Below are positions 34,283-41,688 of a stretch of DNA of 41,688 nucleotides, in pieces. The notes beneath the pieces were generated by a model. It saw only the letters and a program-made list of their open reading frames with translations. It was not told the origin of the DNA and searched no databases. The stretch spans positions 1 to 41,688 of the forward strand of contig CAJTDB010000029.1 in assembly GCA_910574965.1 (NCBI GenBank), given 5' to 3'. The position numbers were made by a program, and so were the translations under genes. Source of the DNA: Lachnospiraceae bacterium. Its GTDB lineage: Bacteria > Bacillota > Clostridia > Lachnospirales > Lachnospiraceae. Within the stretch, counting starts at the first letter, position 1. Every line of letters starts with the position of its first letter.

Positions 34283-35369
34283 CATCCGGGACGGTTGTTC
34301 CGTTAATGATATTTTCAAGCTGCTGCGCCACTTCTGACTGTTTATTCGGATACAGATGACTGTAAGTGTTTAAGGTTGTCTGTATTTTTTCATGCCCTAA
34401 ACGGTCTGCAATCAGAAGCGGTTGGCATCCCATTTCAATGAGCAGGCTGGCATGGGAGTGCCTGAGATCGTGGACACGAATTTTCTTTACTCCCGATTTT
34501 TTACAGCCACGCAGCATTTCATGGTTGAGGAAACTTTTCGTGTAGGGGAACAGCCGGTCATTCGGCTGAATTTCATAGCATTTTGCCATATACTCTTTCA
34601 AACATTCCGAGAGCGTTTGCGGGATGGTAATTACCCGGTTGCTCTTTGGCGTTTTGGGCGGCCAGATGACATCCCGTCCTTTGATCCGCTGAAATGTTTT
34701 ATTGATGGTTATAGTATTGTTCTCAAAATTCACATCTGACGGAGTTAAGGCACATAATTCCCCGACACGCATCCCGGTATAATACATTGTCATAAATGCC
34801 GCATAGGAAGCAGGTTTATCCTCTACAGCCGGGAGAAACTGCTCAAATTCTGCTTTTGTCCAGAAATTCATTTCCTCTGCCTGACTTTTTCCCATACTGC
34901 CAGCTTTCGTGCATGGATTCTCACCCAGGTCATAATATTTGACTGCGTAATTAAACATGGCGGTTAGCTGGTTGTTGATTGTTTTTAAGTAAGTCTGGGC
35001 ATAGGGCTTGTCATTTTTATCACGGTAAGCGGTCAAACGGTTCTGCCATTTGCGGATATCCTTCGATGTGATTCCGTTGAGCGGCATTTTTCCAAATACC
35101 GGGAGAATTTTCTTGTCCACCATATAACGCTTGCTGATAATGGTAGATTCCTTCAGCCGATGCCCCATATCCTCAAAATACAGATCGACAAAATCTTGAA
35201 ACAGCATTCCCACATCTGCGGTTGCTTTGTTCAGAAAATCCCGTTCCCATTCCAGAGCTTCTTTTTTCGTGGCAAATCCACGCTTTTTCTTATGGATCGT
35301 CTTTCCGGTGTAGTCTTTGACACGCACCTGCGACATCCATTTTCCTGTTGTATCCTTTGTTACTGACAA
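34251..35369 (-). CDS. Tyrosine recombinase / integrase
   Basis: 372 residues. N-terminal arm-binding part (WMSQVRVKDYTGKTIHKKKR), SAM-like core-binding domain (FVDLYFEDMGHRLKESTI), and catalytic domain with all residues: Arg in TGMRVGELCAL, Lys in the PKTPKSNR loop, HDLRHSHAS, GHEKI, and nucleophile Tyr in TLNTYSHLYP. It resembles the Tn916/phage-like integrases of Firmicutes elements. Its 3' end lies 61 bases from the guaA stop, which fixes the insertion site. Confidence 0.95.
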   Translation of the reverse strand: MSVTKDTTGKWMSQVRVKDYTGKTIHKKKRGFATKKEALEWERDFLNKATADVGMLFQDFVDLYFEDMGHRLKESTIISKRYMVDKKILPVFGKMPLNGITSKDIRKWQNRLTAYRDKNDKPYAQTYLKTINNQLTAMFNYAVKYYDLGENPCTKAGSMGKSQAEEMNFWTKAEFEQFLPAVEDKPASYAAFMTMYYTGMRVGELCALTPSDVNFENNTITINKTFQRIKGRDVIWPPKTPKSNRVITIPQTLSECLKEYMAKCYEIQPNDRLFPYTKSFLNHEMLRGCKKSGVKKIRVHDLRHSHASLLIEMGCQPLLIADRLGHEKIQTTLNTYSHLYPNKQSEVAQQLENIINGTTVPDGSQMASVANL

Positions 35370-35424
35370 ATTGCATCATTCCTTTCCATACGAATTTAAA
35401 ACTCGTCTTATGTATGGTAAGGGG

Positions 35425-36009
35425 TTATTTGCCAGAAAAGCGTGCATTCCTTCTTTTTAACCGTTCCGTTTCATCCAGTTCATCCGGCTCTGCTATCTCC
35501 ACGCCTTGGGACGCATAGTAAGCGAGCGTCTTATCTTTCCAGTTTTCATACGTTTCTTTAGAAATCATATAATCACGGAAAGATTCCCGGTTGTTTTCCC
35601 ATTCTTCAAGAAACAGACAAATATCGGCGTTTTGGTCTGCAGATTTGTCTTTCCCGTCAAATGTTATGGAACACTGCCAGCCGTCATGGTGCGGCGGTCT
35701 TTTTGTTCCTATGGAAAAATGCAGGCCGCTGATTTTTTCCAACTGGAACAGGCATTCCATCACATCAGAAAGACAGTCAAACTTAAAATCGCCAGTCTGA
35801 TGGCCGAGAAGATAGGTGGAGGTGGTATCCAGTATCTTTGCCAGTTCATTTACCATAGCAATCGACACTTCAATCTCCCCACTTTCGTATTTCTGGACAG
35901 TACGGAGTGATTTCCCCAGAAGGTTTGCCAAATCTTTCTGGTTATACCCTCTCTTTTTTCGGAGCGTTTTAATACGCCCTCCGATTGTTGAAGATTCCGT
36001 TTTGTTCAT
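35425..36009 (-). CDS. XRE-family (cI-like) repressor of the element
   Basis: 194 residues. The N-terminal helix-turn-helix is IKTLRKKRGYNQKDLANLLG then SLRTVQKYESGEIEVS. The C-terminal region is of unknown fold (no LexA-type Ser-Lys protease motif and no ImmA partner nearby). It is divergent from the early genes, as in phage and ICE switches, and probably represses the promoter at 36082-36110. Confidence 0.85.
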   Translation of the reverse strand: MNKTESSTIGGRIKTLRKKRGYNQKDLANLLGKSLRTVQKYESGEIEVSIAMVNELAKILDTTSTYLLGHQTGDFKFDCLSDVMECLFQLEKISGLHFSIGTKRPPHHDGWQCSITFDGKDKSADQNADICLFLEEWENNRESFRDYMISKETYENWKDKTLAYYASQGVEIAEPDELDETERLKRRNARFSGK

Positions 36010-36029
36010 GTTTTATTCACCTCATGTAC

Positions 36030-36058
36030 AATATAACACAAAATAAAACGAATTGCAA
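36030..36058 (-). promoter_or_regulatory. Repressor gene promoter
   Basis: On the minus strand TTGCAA (36053-36058), 17-base spacer, TATATT (36030-36035), 21 bases from the repressor start. Confidence 0.6.
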
Positions 36059-36074
36059 GTGCGTAAAACGAAAA

Positions 36075-36110
36075 ATATTTGTTGACAAATATGAAAAATA
36101 GACGTATGAT
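36075..36110 (+). promoter_or_regulatory. Early promoter of the element with overlapping operator
   Basis: TTGACA (36082-36087), 17-base spacer, TATGAT (36105-36110). The palindrome ATATTTG-TTGA-CAAATAT (36075-36092) covers the -35, a natural site for the divergent repressor. Confidence 0.75.
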
Positions 36111-36222
36111 AGAAATGCGAATTAAAAGTGCATATAATCGGCGCATAAAATAATGAAAACGAAATAAGGACGCACAGAAAAGCACTTTCAATACATATCA
36201 AGAAGGAAATGGAGGAGATTAT

Positions 36223-36417
36223 ATGCAGATCAATGTCTCTTATATTACAGCCAACGAGATTATGGAAATACTCGGCGTCGGGCGGAGCAAAGCATACGAA
36301 ATTGTGCGTATCATGAACGAGGAACTGGAACATGCTGGCTATAACATCATCAAAGGAAAAGTGCCGGTAAGGTATTTCCAGAAAAAATATTATGGCTGTG
36401 AGATGAGTTTAGAATGA
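36223..36417 (+). CDS. Small HTH protein, excisionase/regulator-like
   Basis: 64 residues; GGAGG precedes the ATG at 36223. ANEIMEILGVGRSKAYEIVR is a MerR/excisionase-type helix-turn-helix. It overlaps the primase gene by 4 bases (ATGA) and is the first gene of the early operon. It could direct excision or control transcription; sequence alone does not decide. Confidence 0.7.
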   Translation: MQINVSYITANEIMEILGVGRSKAYEIVRIMNEELEHAGYNIIKGKVPVRYFQKKYYGCEMSLE

Positions 36418-37049
36418 ACATCTTCCAGACAGTAAAAGAATCCGTGACTGCAAGGCAGGTTGCCGAACAGTATGGATTTAAGGTAAACAGGAACGGGATG
36501 GTATGCTGCCCGTTCCATAATGACAGGCATCCGAGTATGAAAGTTGACAAAGGATTTTGCTGTTTTGCCTGCGGTGCAAAAGGCGATGTGATTACTTTTG
36601 CAGCGGATTTATTTCATCTTTCCCCACTGGAAGCAGCGAAAAAACTGGCGGAGGATTTTCAGATTCCCGTTACACAGGAAACCCATAGAAAACAGAGCCG
36701 TTCTAAGAACAAAGAAATTCGCAAAAGAACGCTTTATCAGACCGAGAAGAAGGTGGAACAGTTGGAACGGGAATGTGCCTGTACATTGTCGGATTATCTG
36801 CACCTGTTAGAAGAATGGAAGGTGCGTTATACGCCGCAAAGTCCTGATGATGAATGGGCGGATGAATTTGCGGAGGCTTGCCAGCGTAAGGAACTGATAA
36901 ATTATTATCTGGATATTTTGCTGTATGGGGAATTGCAAGATCGAATTGAGTTTTTGTTAGATAAGGGAGAGGAAGTGGAGCAGATTGAGAAACGAATGGG
37001 CGAATATAGACGAAAAAACGAGGACAAGGCTGGAGGAAGCATTGGATAA
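36414..37049 (+). CDS. CHC2 zinc-finger primase fragment-type protein
   Basis: 211 residues. The N-terminus is a DnaG-type zinc ribbon: CCPFHNDRHPS then CFACGAKGDVITF (Cys, His, Cys, Cys ligands all present). The rest is a charged helical region (ELINYYLDILLYGELQDRIE) without the Toprim catalytic domain. In mobilizable elements such stand-alone CHC2 proteins partner with the SF3 helicase encoded next, which it overlaps. Confidence 0.85.
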   Translation: MNIFQTVKESVTARQVAEQYGFKVNRNGMVCCPFHNDRHPSMKVDKGFCCFACGAKGDVITFAADLFHLSPLEAAKKLAEDFQIPVTQETHRKQSRSKNKEIRKRTLYQTEKKVEQLERECACTLSDYLHLLEEWKVRYTPQSPDDEWADEFAEACQRKELINYYLDILLYGELQDRIEFLLDKGEEVEQIEKRMGEYRRKNEDKAGGSIG

Positions 37050-38361
37050 AAGAGAAAATCCGCCGCAGATATATACCGAAGACTGGTATGAGGACGGGCA
37101 AATAGACGAGGTGGCTTTTTGTGAATCCTTTTTGCAGACAATCCCATTAAAATGCATTAACGGAACATTTTTCGGATTAAACGGAATGATGCCGGACGGA
37201 GAAGTGGAAAAAGAGATTTATGGAATGGTAAAGCCAATGCTGACAAAAGGAGTCTCAAAGAAGGTAAAGCAGCTTCTTGAGGTGTTGCGGCTGGAAGCGC
37301 ATTCTGAAGAACTTCCAGTGCAACTGGATCGGATTCATGTGAATAACGGCACTTATTTTCTGGACGGGAGATTTACGGAAGAAAAAGACTTTTGCTTAAA
37401 TCGTCTGCCGGTAAATTATGAGGACAGGGAGCCGGAGCCAGTAAAGTGGAAGAAATTCCTGTCAGAGTTGCTGGAAGAGGAGGATATTCCAACTTTGCAG
37501 GAATACCTCGGTTATTGCCTGATTCCGTCTAATAAAGCACAGAAACTATTAGTGATACTGGGGAAGGGCGGTGAAGGAAAATCCCGTATCGGGCTGGTGA
37601 TGCGGAGCATCCTGGGCGTGAATATGAATGTGAGCAGCATCCAGAAAGTAGAGCACAACCGTTTTGCAAGGGCAGATTTGGAATACAGGCTTCTGATGGT
37701 GGATGACGACATGAAGCTGGAGGCATTGAAAGATACCAATTATATTAAATCCATTGTCACATTGGAGGATAAGATGGATCTGGAGCGGAAATCAAAGCAG
37801 AGCGTGCAGGGAAATTTGTATGTGCGGTTTCTCTGCTTTGGAAATGGAAGCCTTAGCGCATTGCATGACCGTTCTTATGGCTTTTACCGCAGGCAGATTA
37901 TCCTTACCGTTAAGGACATAGCGCCGGGGCGGGTAAATGATCCGTATCTGATTGAAAAACTGCAAAAAGAGGCAGACGATATTTTTCTCTGGTGTCTGGA
38001 AGGATTGCTGAGACTGCTGAAAAATAATTACCGTTTTACACTCAGTGAACGGGCAGAAAGGAATCTTCACGAAGCGATGGAATCTGGCAATAACATCATA
38101 GCTTTTATGAAATCTGCCGGTTACATCCGGCTGGAAGCCAATACAACTGCTACTTCCAAGAATCTGTATCAGGCGTATTGCCGCTGGTGCGAGGATAACG
38201 CAGAGAAGCCGATGGGCGCTAAGAGCTTTTCGGGATACTTAAAGGAAAACGAAAAGAAATATAACATCAAATATTCTACCAATATTCCCTCCAACAACGG
38301 GAAAAACGCCAGAGGGTTTCAGGGAATCCATACACAGATACGGACAGATGGTTTCCGGTGA
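37042..38361 (+). CDS. D5/SF3-type replication helicase
   Basis: About 439 residues from the TTG at 37042, which has GGAGG 5 bases upstream and overlaps the primase stop by 8 bases; a longer start (TTG at 36985) is possible. It has a D5_N-like region (WKKFLSELLEEEDIPTLQEY), an SF3 Walker A (VILGKGGEGKSRIG), Walker B-like LLMVDDDMK, sensor region FLCFGNGSLSA, and an arginine-finger part (YGFYRRQIIL). It unwinds DNA for element replication, with the CHC2 primase upstream. Confidence 0.85.
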   Translation: MDKRENPPQIYTEDWYEDGQIDEVAFCESFLQTIPLKCINGTFFGLNGMMPDGEVEKEIYGMVKPMLTKGVSKKVKQLLEVLRLEAHSEELPVQLDRIHVNNGTYFLDGRFTEEKDFCLNRLPVNYEDREPEPVKWKKFLSELLEEEDIPTLQEYLGYCLIPSNKAQKLLVILGKGGEGKSRIGLVMRSILGVNMNVSSIQKVEHNRFARADLEYRLLMVDDDMKLEALKDTNYIKSIVTLEDKMDLERKSKQSVQGNLYVRFLCFGNGSLSALHDRSYGFYRRQIILTVKDIAPGRVNDPYLIEKLQKEADDIFLWCLEGLLRLLKNNYRFTLSERAERNLHEAMESGNNIIAFMKSAGYIRLEANTTATSKNLYQAYCRWCEDNAEKPMGAKSFSGYLKENEKKYNIKYSTNIPSNNGKNARGFQGIHTQIRTDGFR

Positions 38362-38517
38362 TACGGATGAAAAACAAAGCGATAAGAATTATCTGCTGAA
38401 GCGTATATGCGTATATCTGCTTAAAATGGGGGCTATTTTGCTGACTGAAACGTGTGAAGCATACGTTTATACGCTCATACGGGTAAATTAAGAAATTATT
38501 TTCAAAATAGAAAAATC
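38362..38517 (+). other. Intergenic stretch with imperfect inverted repeat
   Basis: GCGTATATGCGTAT (38401-38414) is matched in inverted form by ATACGTTTATACGC (38461-38474), 11 of 14 positions, 46 bases apart. No gene was seen. It may be part of a replication or transfer origin. Confidence 0.35.
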
Positions 38518-38844
38518 GCCCGGATACGGGCAGTAGGAAGGGGCGGATACACCCATGATTTATTCCCGCGGGCAATGAGCCAAGCGGACATGCTTGCATG
38601 TCCATTTGGCGAATGCTGTGAGGGTCAAATATCCGCAGCTTGTTGCGGGGTATTTGACTGTGGCTGCGGCAGGCACTGACGGAAAGGCAGACAGGTTTTT
38701 AAGCCCTCGGCGTTTGAGAGCGAAATACACCCATCGCACAAAACTAAAGTTTTATGCTCTGTGTATATTTCGCCCTTGCAGGGGGCTAAGTCACGCAAGC
38801 GTGACTTACAAATGCTGGCGCATTTGATAACGCCGGATACGGCG
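38518..38844. other. Row of eight hairpins before the relaxase, candidate oriT or structured RNA
   Basis: Stem-loops in order: GCCCG-GATA-CGGGC (38518-38531); CCCGCGGG (38565-38572); GGACATGC-TT-GCATGTCC (38586-38603) with outer GCCAA/TTGGC; GTCAAATA/TATTTGAC with inner CCGCA/TGCGG (38624-38658); a long one with GCGAAATACAC (38720-38730) and GTGTATATTTCGC (38761-38773), enclosing AAAACTAAAGTTTT; AAGTCACG-CAAG-CGTGACTT (38788-38807); CAAATGC-TGGC-GCATTTG (38809-38826); and CGCCG-GATA-CGGCG (38831-38844). The first and last share CCGGATACGG. The position between replication and relaxase genes suits oriT and single-strand initiation sites. Confidence 0.65.
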
Positions 38845-38924
38845 ATTAGTTCGTAAACGGATGCCGAAGCGTTCACTCACAAAAATATACCGGCCGAAGA
38901 AAATGCCGGAAGAAGGAGGAGCAC

Positions 38925-40361
38925 ATCGGGAGACATTCATTTATCAGGCAGAGCAAGCTGTCAGATGTACGGGGGAGAATTGACTATATCTCAAATCCAA
39001 AGAGGCAGGAATATTTATATGCTACCTACCATACGGAGGGAGCAACGCCGGAGTTTTGGAAGAACCTCGCAAGGGAAAATCAGCAGGATTTTAAAGCCAG
39101 CGGAACGAAGGGAAGCTGCATTGAGGGGCGGGAACTGATTATTGCGCTGCCGGAAAATTTCACAGAATACCGGACGGATGACGTAGTCCAACTGTTTACG
39201 AAAATCTTCCATGCCAGATACGGTGTGGAATGCAGTACGGCTCTCCATCACAACAAGTCAAAGACAAATTATCATATCCATCTGGTTTTCAGTGAGAGGA
39301 AACCGCTGGATCATCCGCAGGTCAAAATCGCATCCCGGAATATGTTTTATGATGCGAATGGAAAGCGTGTGCGGACGAAGAAAGAGATACTGGATGCAAA
39401 CGGAAATCTTCGGGAAGGATGCAGCATTATCCCGAAAGGCGCAGTTTATGAGAGCCATTTGTTTGACGTAAAAAACAAACATTTTAAGAGCAAGGCGTTC
39501 ACAAGAGAAGTGAAAGAAATATATACGAAGCTGATGAACCAGTATGTGAAGGAAGAATCCCAGAAACTTTCTGTTTTCCAGCCGGGAGGCGTTTATCTTG
39601 CAACGAAGAAAATCGGGAAGAACAATCCGAAAGCGGCGGAAATACGGGCGGATAATGCAGCAAGGCAGGAGTGGAACCGTACTGTGGATGTGGCTTTGGC
39701 GGAAGGTGTTGTGGAAGAAACTGTGATGGAGATTAAGAACAGAGAGATTACTGATAAAGTGGCTCTCTCCGTAACGGAAAATGGAAAACAGTCGGAACTG
39801 CTGCGGGCGATTCTGGCGGCGGCGATCCGTTTTCTCACAGAGTATGTGCGGAAGATCCATATGCCGCCGAAACCCAAATTGAAGATCGATATTGAAGAAT
39901 TTAGACAGATGCAGAGAGTAAAAGAAAAACTGGATAAACAGGTGGTGTTGATCCAGCATACAGAGAATGTGGAACTTCCAAAACTGGAAGAAAACTTGCA
40001 GGACATCAAGGGCTTGTTTAAAGGTAAAGAGAAGAAAGCGGCGCAGGATAAAATCGACCAATGCAAAAAGCGGCTTTCCGGACAGAAAGACCAACTGAAG
40101 AAAATCGTCAGGGAAAGCGGATATGTTACGGTAAAATCTTTCATGGAGAATTATGATCGGGCGTATGGCATTGTGGCAGAATATCAGAGAGAATTGAAGC
40201 TGTGGGAACAGCAGACGGGGATGGGCAAAGAGGATACGAAGCAGGAAATGTCAGTGCAGAAAGAGAGCGTCCGGGCGAAACTGAAAAAGAATGTGCAGCT
40301 TGTTAAAGAACGGGAACAGGGGAAAAAGGTGGTTCAGAAGAAAGATAGAGGGGCAATATAG
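38925..40361 (+). CDS. MobA/VirD2-type relaxase, no standard start codon
   Basis: Reading from ATC at 38925, 5 bases after AGGAGG (38914-38919), gives 478 residues: GRHSFIRQSKLSDVRGRIDY at the N-terminus with a candidate catalytic Tyr, FTKIFHARYGVECSTALHH, the metal-binding NYHIHLVFSERKP (His-x-His), and a long basic coiled-coil C-terminus (KEKLDKQVVLIQHTENVELP onward). The frame is open from 38850, and no ATG, GTG or TTG occurs before GTG at 39225, which would cut off the active Tyr. So it starts at ATC or its start codon is mutated. The enzyme nicks oriT and pilots the strand. Confidence 0.8.
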   Translation: MGRHSFIRQSKLSDVRGRIDYISNPKRQEYLYATYHTEGATPEFWKNLARENQQDFKASGTKGSCIEGRELIIALPENFTEYRTDDVVQLFTKIFHARYGVECSTALHHNKSKTNYHIHLVFSERKPLDHPQVKIASRNMFYDANGKRVRTKKEILDANGNLREGCSIIPKGAVYESHLFDVKNKHFKSKAFTREVKEIYTKLMNQYVKEESQKLSVFQPGGVYLATKKIGKNNPKAAEIRADNAARQEWNRTVDVALAEGVVEETVMEIKNREITDKVALSVTENGKQSELLRAILAAAIRFLTEYVRKIHMPPKPKLKIDIEEFRQMQRVKEKLDKQVVLIQHTENVELPKLEENLQDIKGLFKGKEKKAAQDKIDQCKKRLSGQKDQLKKIVRESGYVTVKSFMENYDRAYGIVAEYQRELKLWEQQTGMGKEDTKQEMSVQKESVRAKLKKNVQLVKEREQGKKVVQKKDRGAI

Positions 40362-40398
40362 TTGATAAAAATAGTGTGTAAAATTTTATTTTTATTGC

Positions 40399-40450
40399 AA
40401 TATTCATCACAATATGTGAATTGGCAGTATGATGAATATTATGCTATACT
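40399..40450 (+). promoter_or_regulatory. M42 gene promoter inside an inverted repeat
   Basis: TTGGCA (40421-40426), 18-base spacer, TATACT (40445-40450) with TG extension. AATATTCATCA (40399-40409) and TGATGAATATT (40430-40440) are exact inverted copies that frame the -35 and spacer, a likely operator or DNA loop site. Confidence 0.65.
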
Positions 40451-40578
40451 ATTCAGAGAGTGATAAGAACAAGAAATTTAAATGATTCATAAAATTATGC
40501 AAACATGATTTGAACGAGAAATATTTCGTGGAGTGCTGGACGTTGTTGGTGTATAATATGAGTACAGGAGAAATTGCG

Positions 40579-41568
40579 ATGAAAAAAAATAGTGTAAGGG
40601 AATTAGTAACTGTAGTTGGGGTATCAGGCTATGAGAAGGCAATTGAATCATTGATTATAGGAAAGTTAAATGGATTATCAGATGATGTATATACAGATAG
40701 TATTGGTAATGTCATTTGCTATAGAAAAGGAATTGATTCACAACGTAGAATTATGCTGCTTTCGCACATGGATGAAGTCGGGTTTCAAATAATGAAATTG
40801 AATGACGATGGAAGTGCGAAATTAAAACCATTAGGAAACATTAAAACTTGGAACTCGATTAATCAAACAATTAAAACAAACGATGGAAGAACAGGCGTAA
40901 TATTCTGTGATGATCCGGGTAATTTGAAGCCTTATGATTTTAGTAAACTATATGTTGTACCTATTATTGGTGAATTCAAAATTGGTGATGTTTTATGCTT
41001 TGATTCCAATATTGTAGAAGGAGAAGACAAAATAATAGGTAAATCAATAGATAATAGAGTTTCTTGTTATAGTATGTTAGAATTAATAGCGGATCATAAA
41101 CAGTATTGTGATGATGTATATTTCGTTTTTTCTACGCAAGAAGAAATTGGAATGAGAGGTGCAAGGGTAGCGATAACATCTTTGAATCCGGATATAATCA
41201 TTGATATAGATGTGTCACCTGTAGGAGAGATGAATAGTCTTGAGATGGGAAAAGGTGTCGGTATAAAACTTTCAGATAGTGTAGGTGTTTCTGATTCGGG
41301 TTTGGTGGACTTGTGTGAGAAAATTGCTTGTGAGACAGCTATCCCATATCAATTAGAGGTAAGTGACTGTGGTACCTCAGAACTAATTATTACTAATGAG
41401 AAAGACAATGGCGCAATACGAATAGGAATATCTATTCCTTGTCGGAATAGTCACACAGCGCAAACGTTGGTTAATAAGGGGGATATTAGAAATTGTATAA
41501 AATTGCTAACGCATATTCTGAATCAAATTGCGGGAAAATCAGGCGTGAAAAGCGCGAATTTAAATTGA
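40579..41568 (+). CDS. M42-family metallo-aminopeptidase (FrvX-like)
   Basis: 329 residues from the ATG at 40579, 8 bases after AGGAG; upstream ATGs at 40510 and 40558 lack a ribosome site. M42 marks: LLSHMDEVGFQI (first metal His-x-Asp), IGKSIDNRVSCYSML (bridging Asp), FSTQEEIGMRGARVA (catalytic Glu-Glu), DIDVSP, and the last metal His in PCRNSHTAQT. All ligands are present, so a soluble multimeric aminopeptidase is expected. The gene is clearly more AT-rich than its neighbours, suggesting separate acquisition. It could be element cargo or the chromosomal flank. Confidence 0.9.
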   Translation: MKKNSVRELVTVVGVSGYEKAIESLIIGKLNGLSDDVYTDSIGNVICYRKGIDSQRRIMLLSHMDEVGFQIMKLNDDGSAKLKPLGNIKTWNSINQTIKTNDGRTGVIFCDDPGNLKPYDFSKLYVVPIIGEFKIGDVLCFDSNIVEGEDKIIGKSIDNRVSCYSMLELIADHKQYCDDVYFVFSTQEEIGMRGARVAITSLNPDIIIDIDVSPVGEMNSLEMGKGVGIKLSDSVGVSDSGLVDLCEKIACETAIPYQLEVSDCGTSELIITNEKDNGAIRIGISIPCRNSHTAQTLVNKGDIRNCIKLLTHILNQIAGKSGVKSANLN

Positions 41569-41591
41569 CATATTCCCATCTTTGACAGCAT

Positions 41592-41634
41592 AAAAGCGGA
41601 AAATCCAGCAAACATGGGCTTTTTCCGCTTTTTT
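41592..41634 (+). terminator. Terminator after the M42 gene
   Basis: AAAAGCGGAAAA (41592-41603) pairs with TTTTCCGCTTTT (41621-41632), T run follows. Confidence 0.8.
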
Positions 41635-41688
41635 CAATACTTCAAAATGTAGCTATATATTATTACTTTTTTCTGGTTTTTCTTATCA

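Larger units (their letters stand above)
34190..40361. mobile_element. Integrative mobilizable element inserted behind guaA (right end not found)
   Basis: Directly after the guaA stop come an integrase gene (3' end facing guaA), an XRE repressor, divergent early genes (HTH/excisionase-like, CHC2 primase, SF3 helicase), a hairpin-rich stretch and a relaxase. The 3' end of guaA is a well-known landing site of tyrosine-integrase elements in Firmicutes. No type IV secretion or coupling-protein genes appear in the window, so as seen it is mobilizable rather than self-transferring. No second copy of the guaA end was found downstream; the element may run past the window edge and include the M42 gene. 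Confidence 0.75.

Noticed and set aside
38594-38827. 77-codon open frame through the hairpin row
   Set aside because: It has no ribosome site, an odd composition (Arg, Cys, Trp-rich) and is explained by the palindromes; the opposite strand is open too, as expected for such DNA.
39258-40094. 278-codon minus-strand open frame
   Set aside because: Antisense to the relaxase coiled coil; the relaxase reading has clear catalytic motifs.
40362-41688. Second copy of the guaA 3' end as right attachment site
   Set aside because: I looked for the guaA terminal sequence (GAGTTCGAGTAG) up to the window edge and did not find it; the right end remains unplaced.

Overview
The window reads as a low-to-mid GC Firmicutes chromosome segment, most likely a gut Lachnospiraceae-type Clostridium relative. 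Supporting signs are strong AGGAGG ribosome sites, TTGACA/TATAAT promoters, intrinsic terminators, azlCD, BlaI/BlaR1, lantibiotic-immunity-type ABC genes, and a mobile element integrated behind guaA. No rRNA, tRNA, CRISPR array or insertion sequence was seen.

Layout. (1) 1-6.8 kb: a worn array of small genes of the type found behind polymorphic toxins: a membrane protein, an Imm51-like protein, a DUF6985-like protein, a Sel1-repeat protein and a SUKH-like remnant. At least four members are broken by frameshifts or deletions. (2) 6.9-10.94 kb: a decaying two-component/ABC locus. It holds a response regulator that lost its phosphoacceptor region, a membrane-anchored PepSY-like protein, an ABC ATPase with a 3' frameshift, an intact lipoprotein, and an ABC permease that is frameshifted and cut off at its 3' end. 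(3) 10.94-16.0 kb, minus strand: BceAB-like ABC transporter genes, plus a NarL-type regulator with a ComP/LiaS-like kinase instead of the usual BceRS pair. (4) 16.1-20.9 kb: a LanFEG-type self-protection ABC transporter plus a small membrane protein, divergent from an OmpR-type regulator and kinase, with no lantibiotic biosynthesis gene. (5) 21.1-25.0 kb: a MATE pump preceded by a tandem-hairpin leader RNA and terminator (probably the guanidine-IV/mepA class), then blaR1-blaI with a well-formed promoter and BlaI box but no beta-lactamase. (6) 25.0-29.0 kb: a TetR regulator with two matching operators, an MFS pump, an orphan OmpR regulator, and azlCD. (7) 29.1-34.2 kb: an HscC-like Hsp70 with a membrane-anchored J-domain partner, then guaA encoding a GMP synthase that lacks the catalytic part of its glutaminase domain. 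(8) 34.2 kb to the right edge: an integrative mobilizable element inserted behind guaA. It carries a tyrosine integrase, an XRE repressor, an excisionase-like HTH protein, a CHC2 primase, a D5-type helicase, a dense row of DNA/RNA hairpins and a MobA-type relaxase. An AT-rich M42 peptidase gene follows. The far end of the element was not found.

Taken together, most of the window deals with cell-envelope antibiotics, efflux and inter-bacterial antagonism, with several sensor systems that have lost or changed their partners. The features most worth a second look are the hairpin row and the relaxase without a normal start codon, the two-copy leader RNA of the MATE gene, and the unusual GuaA.
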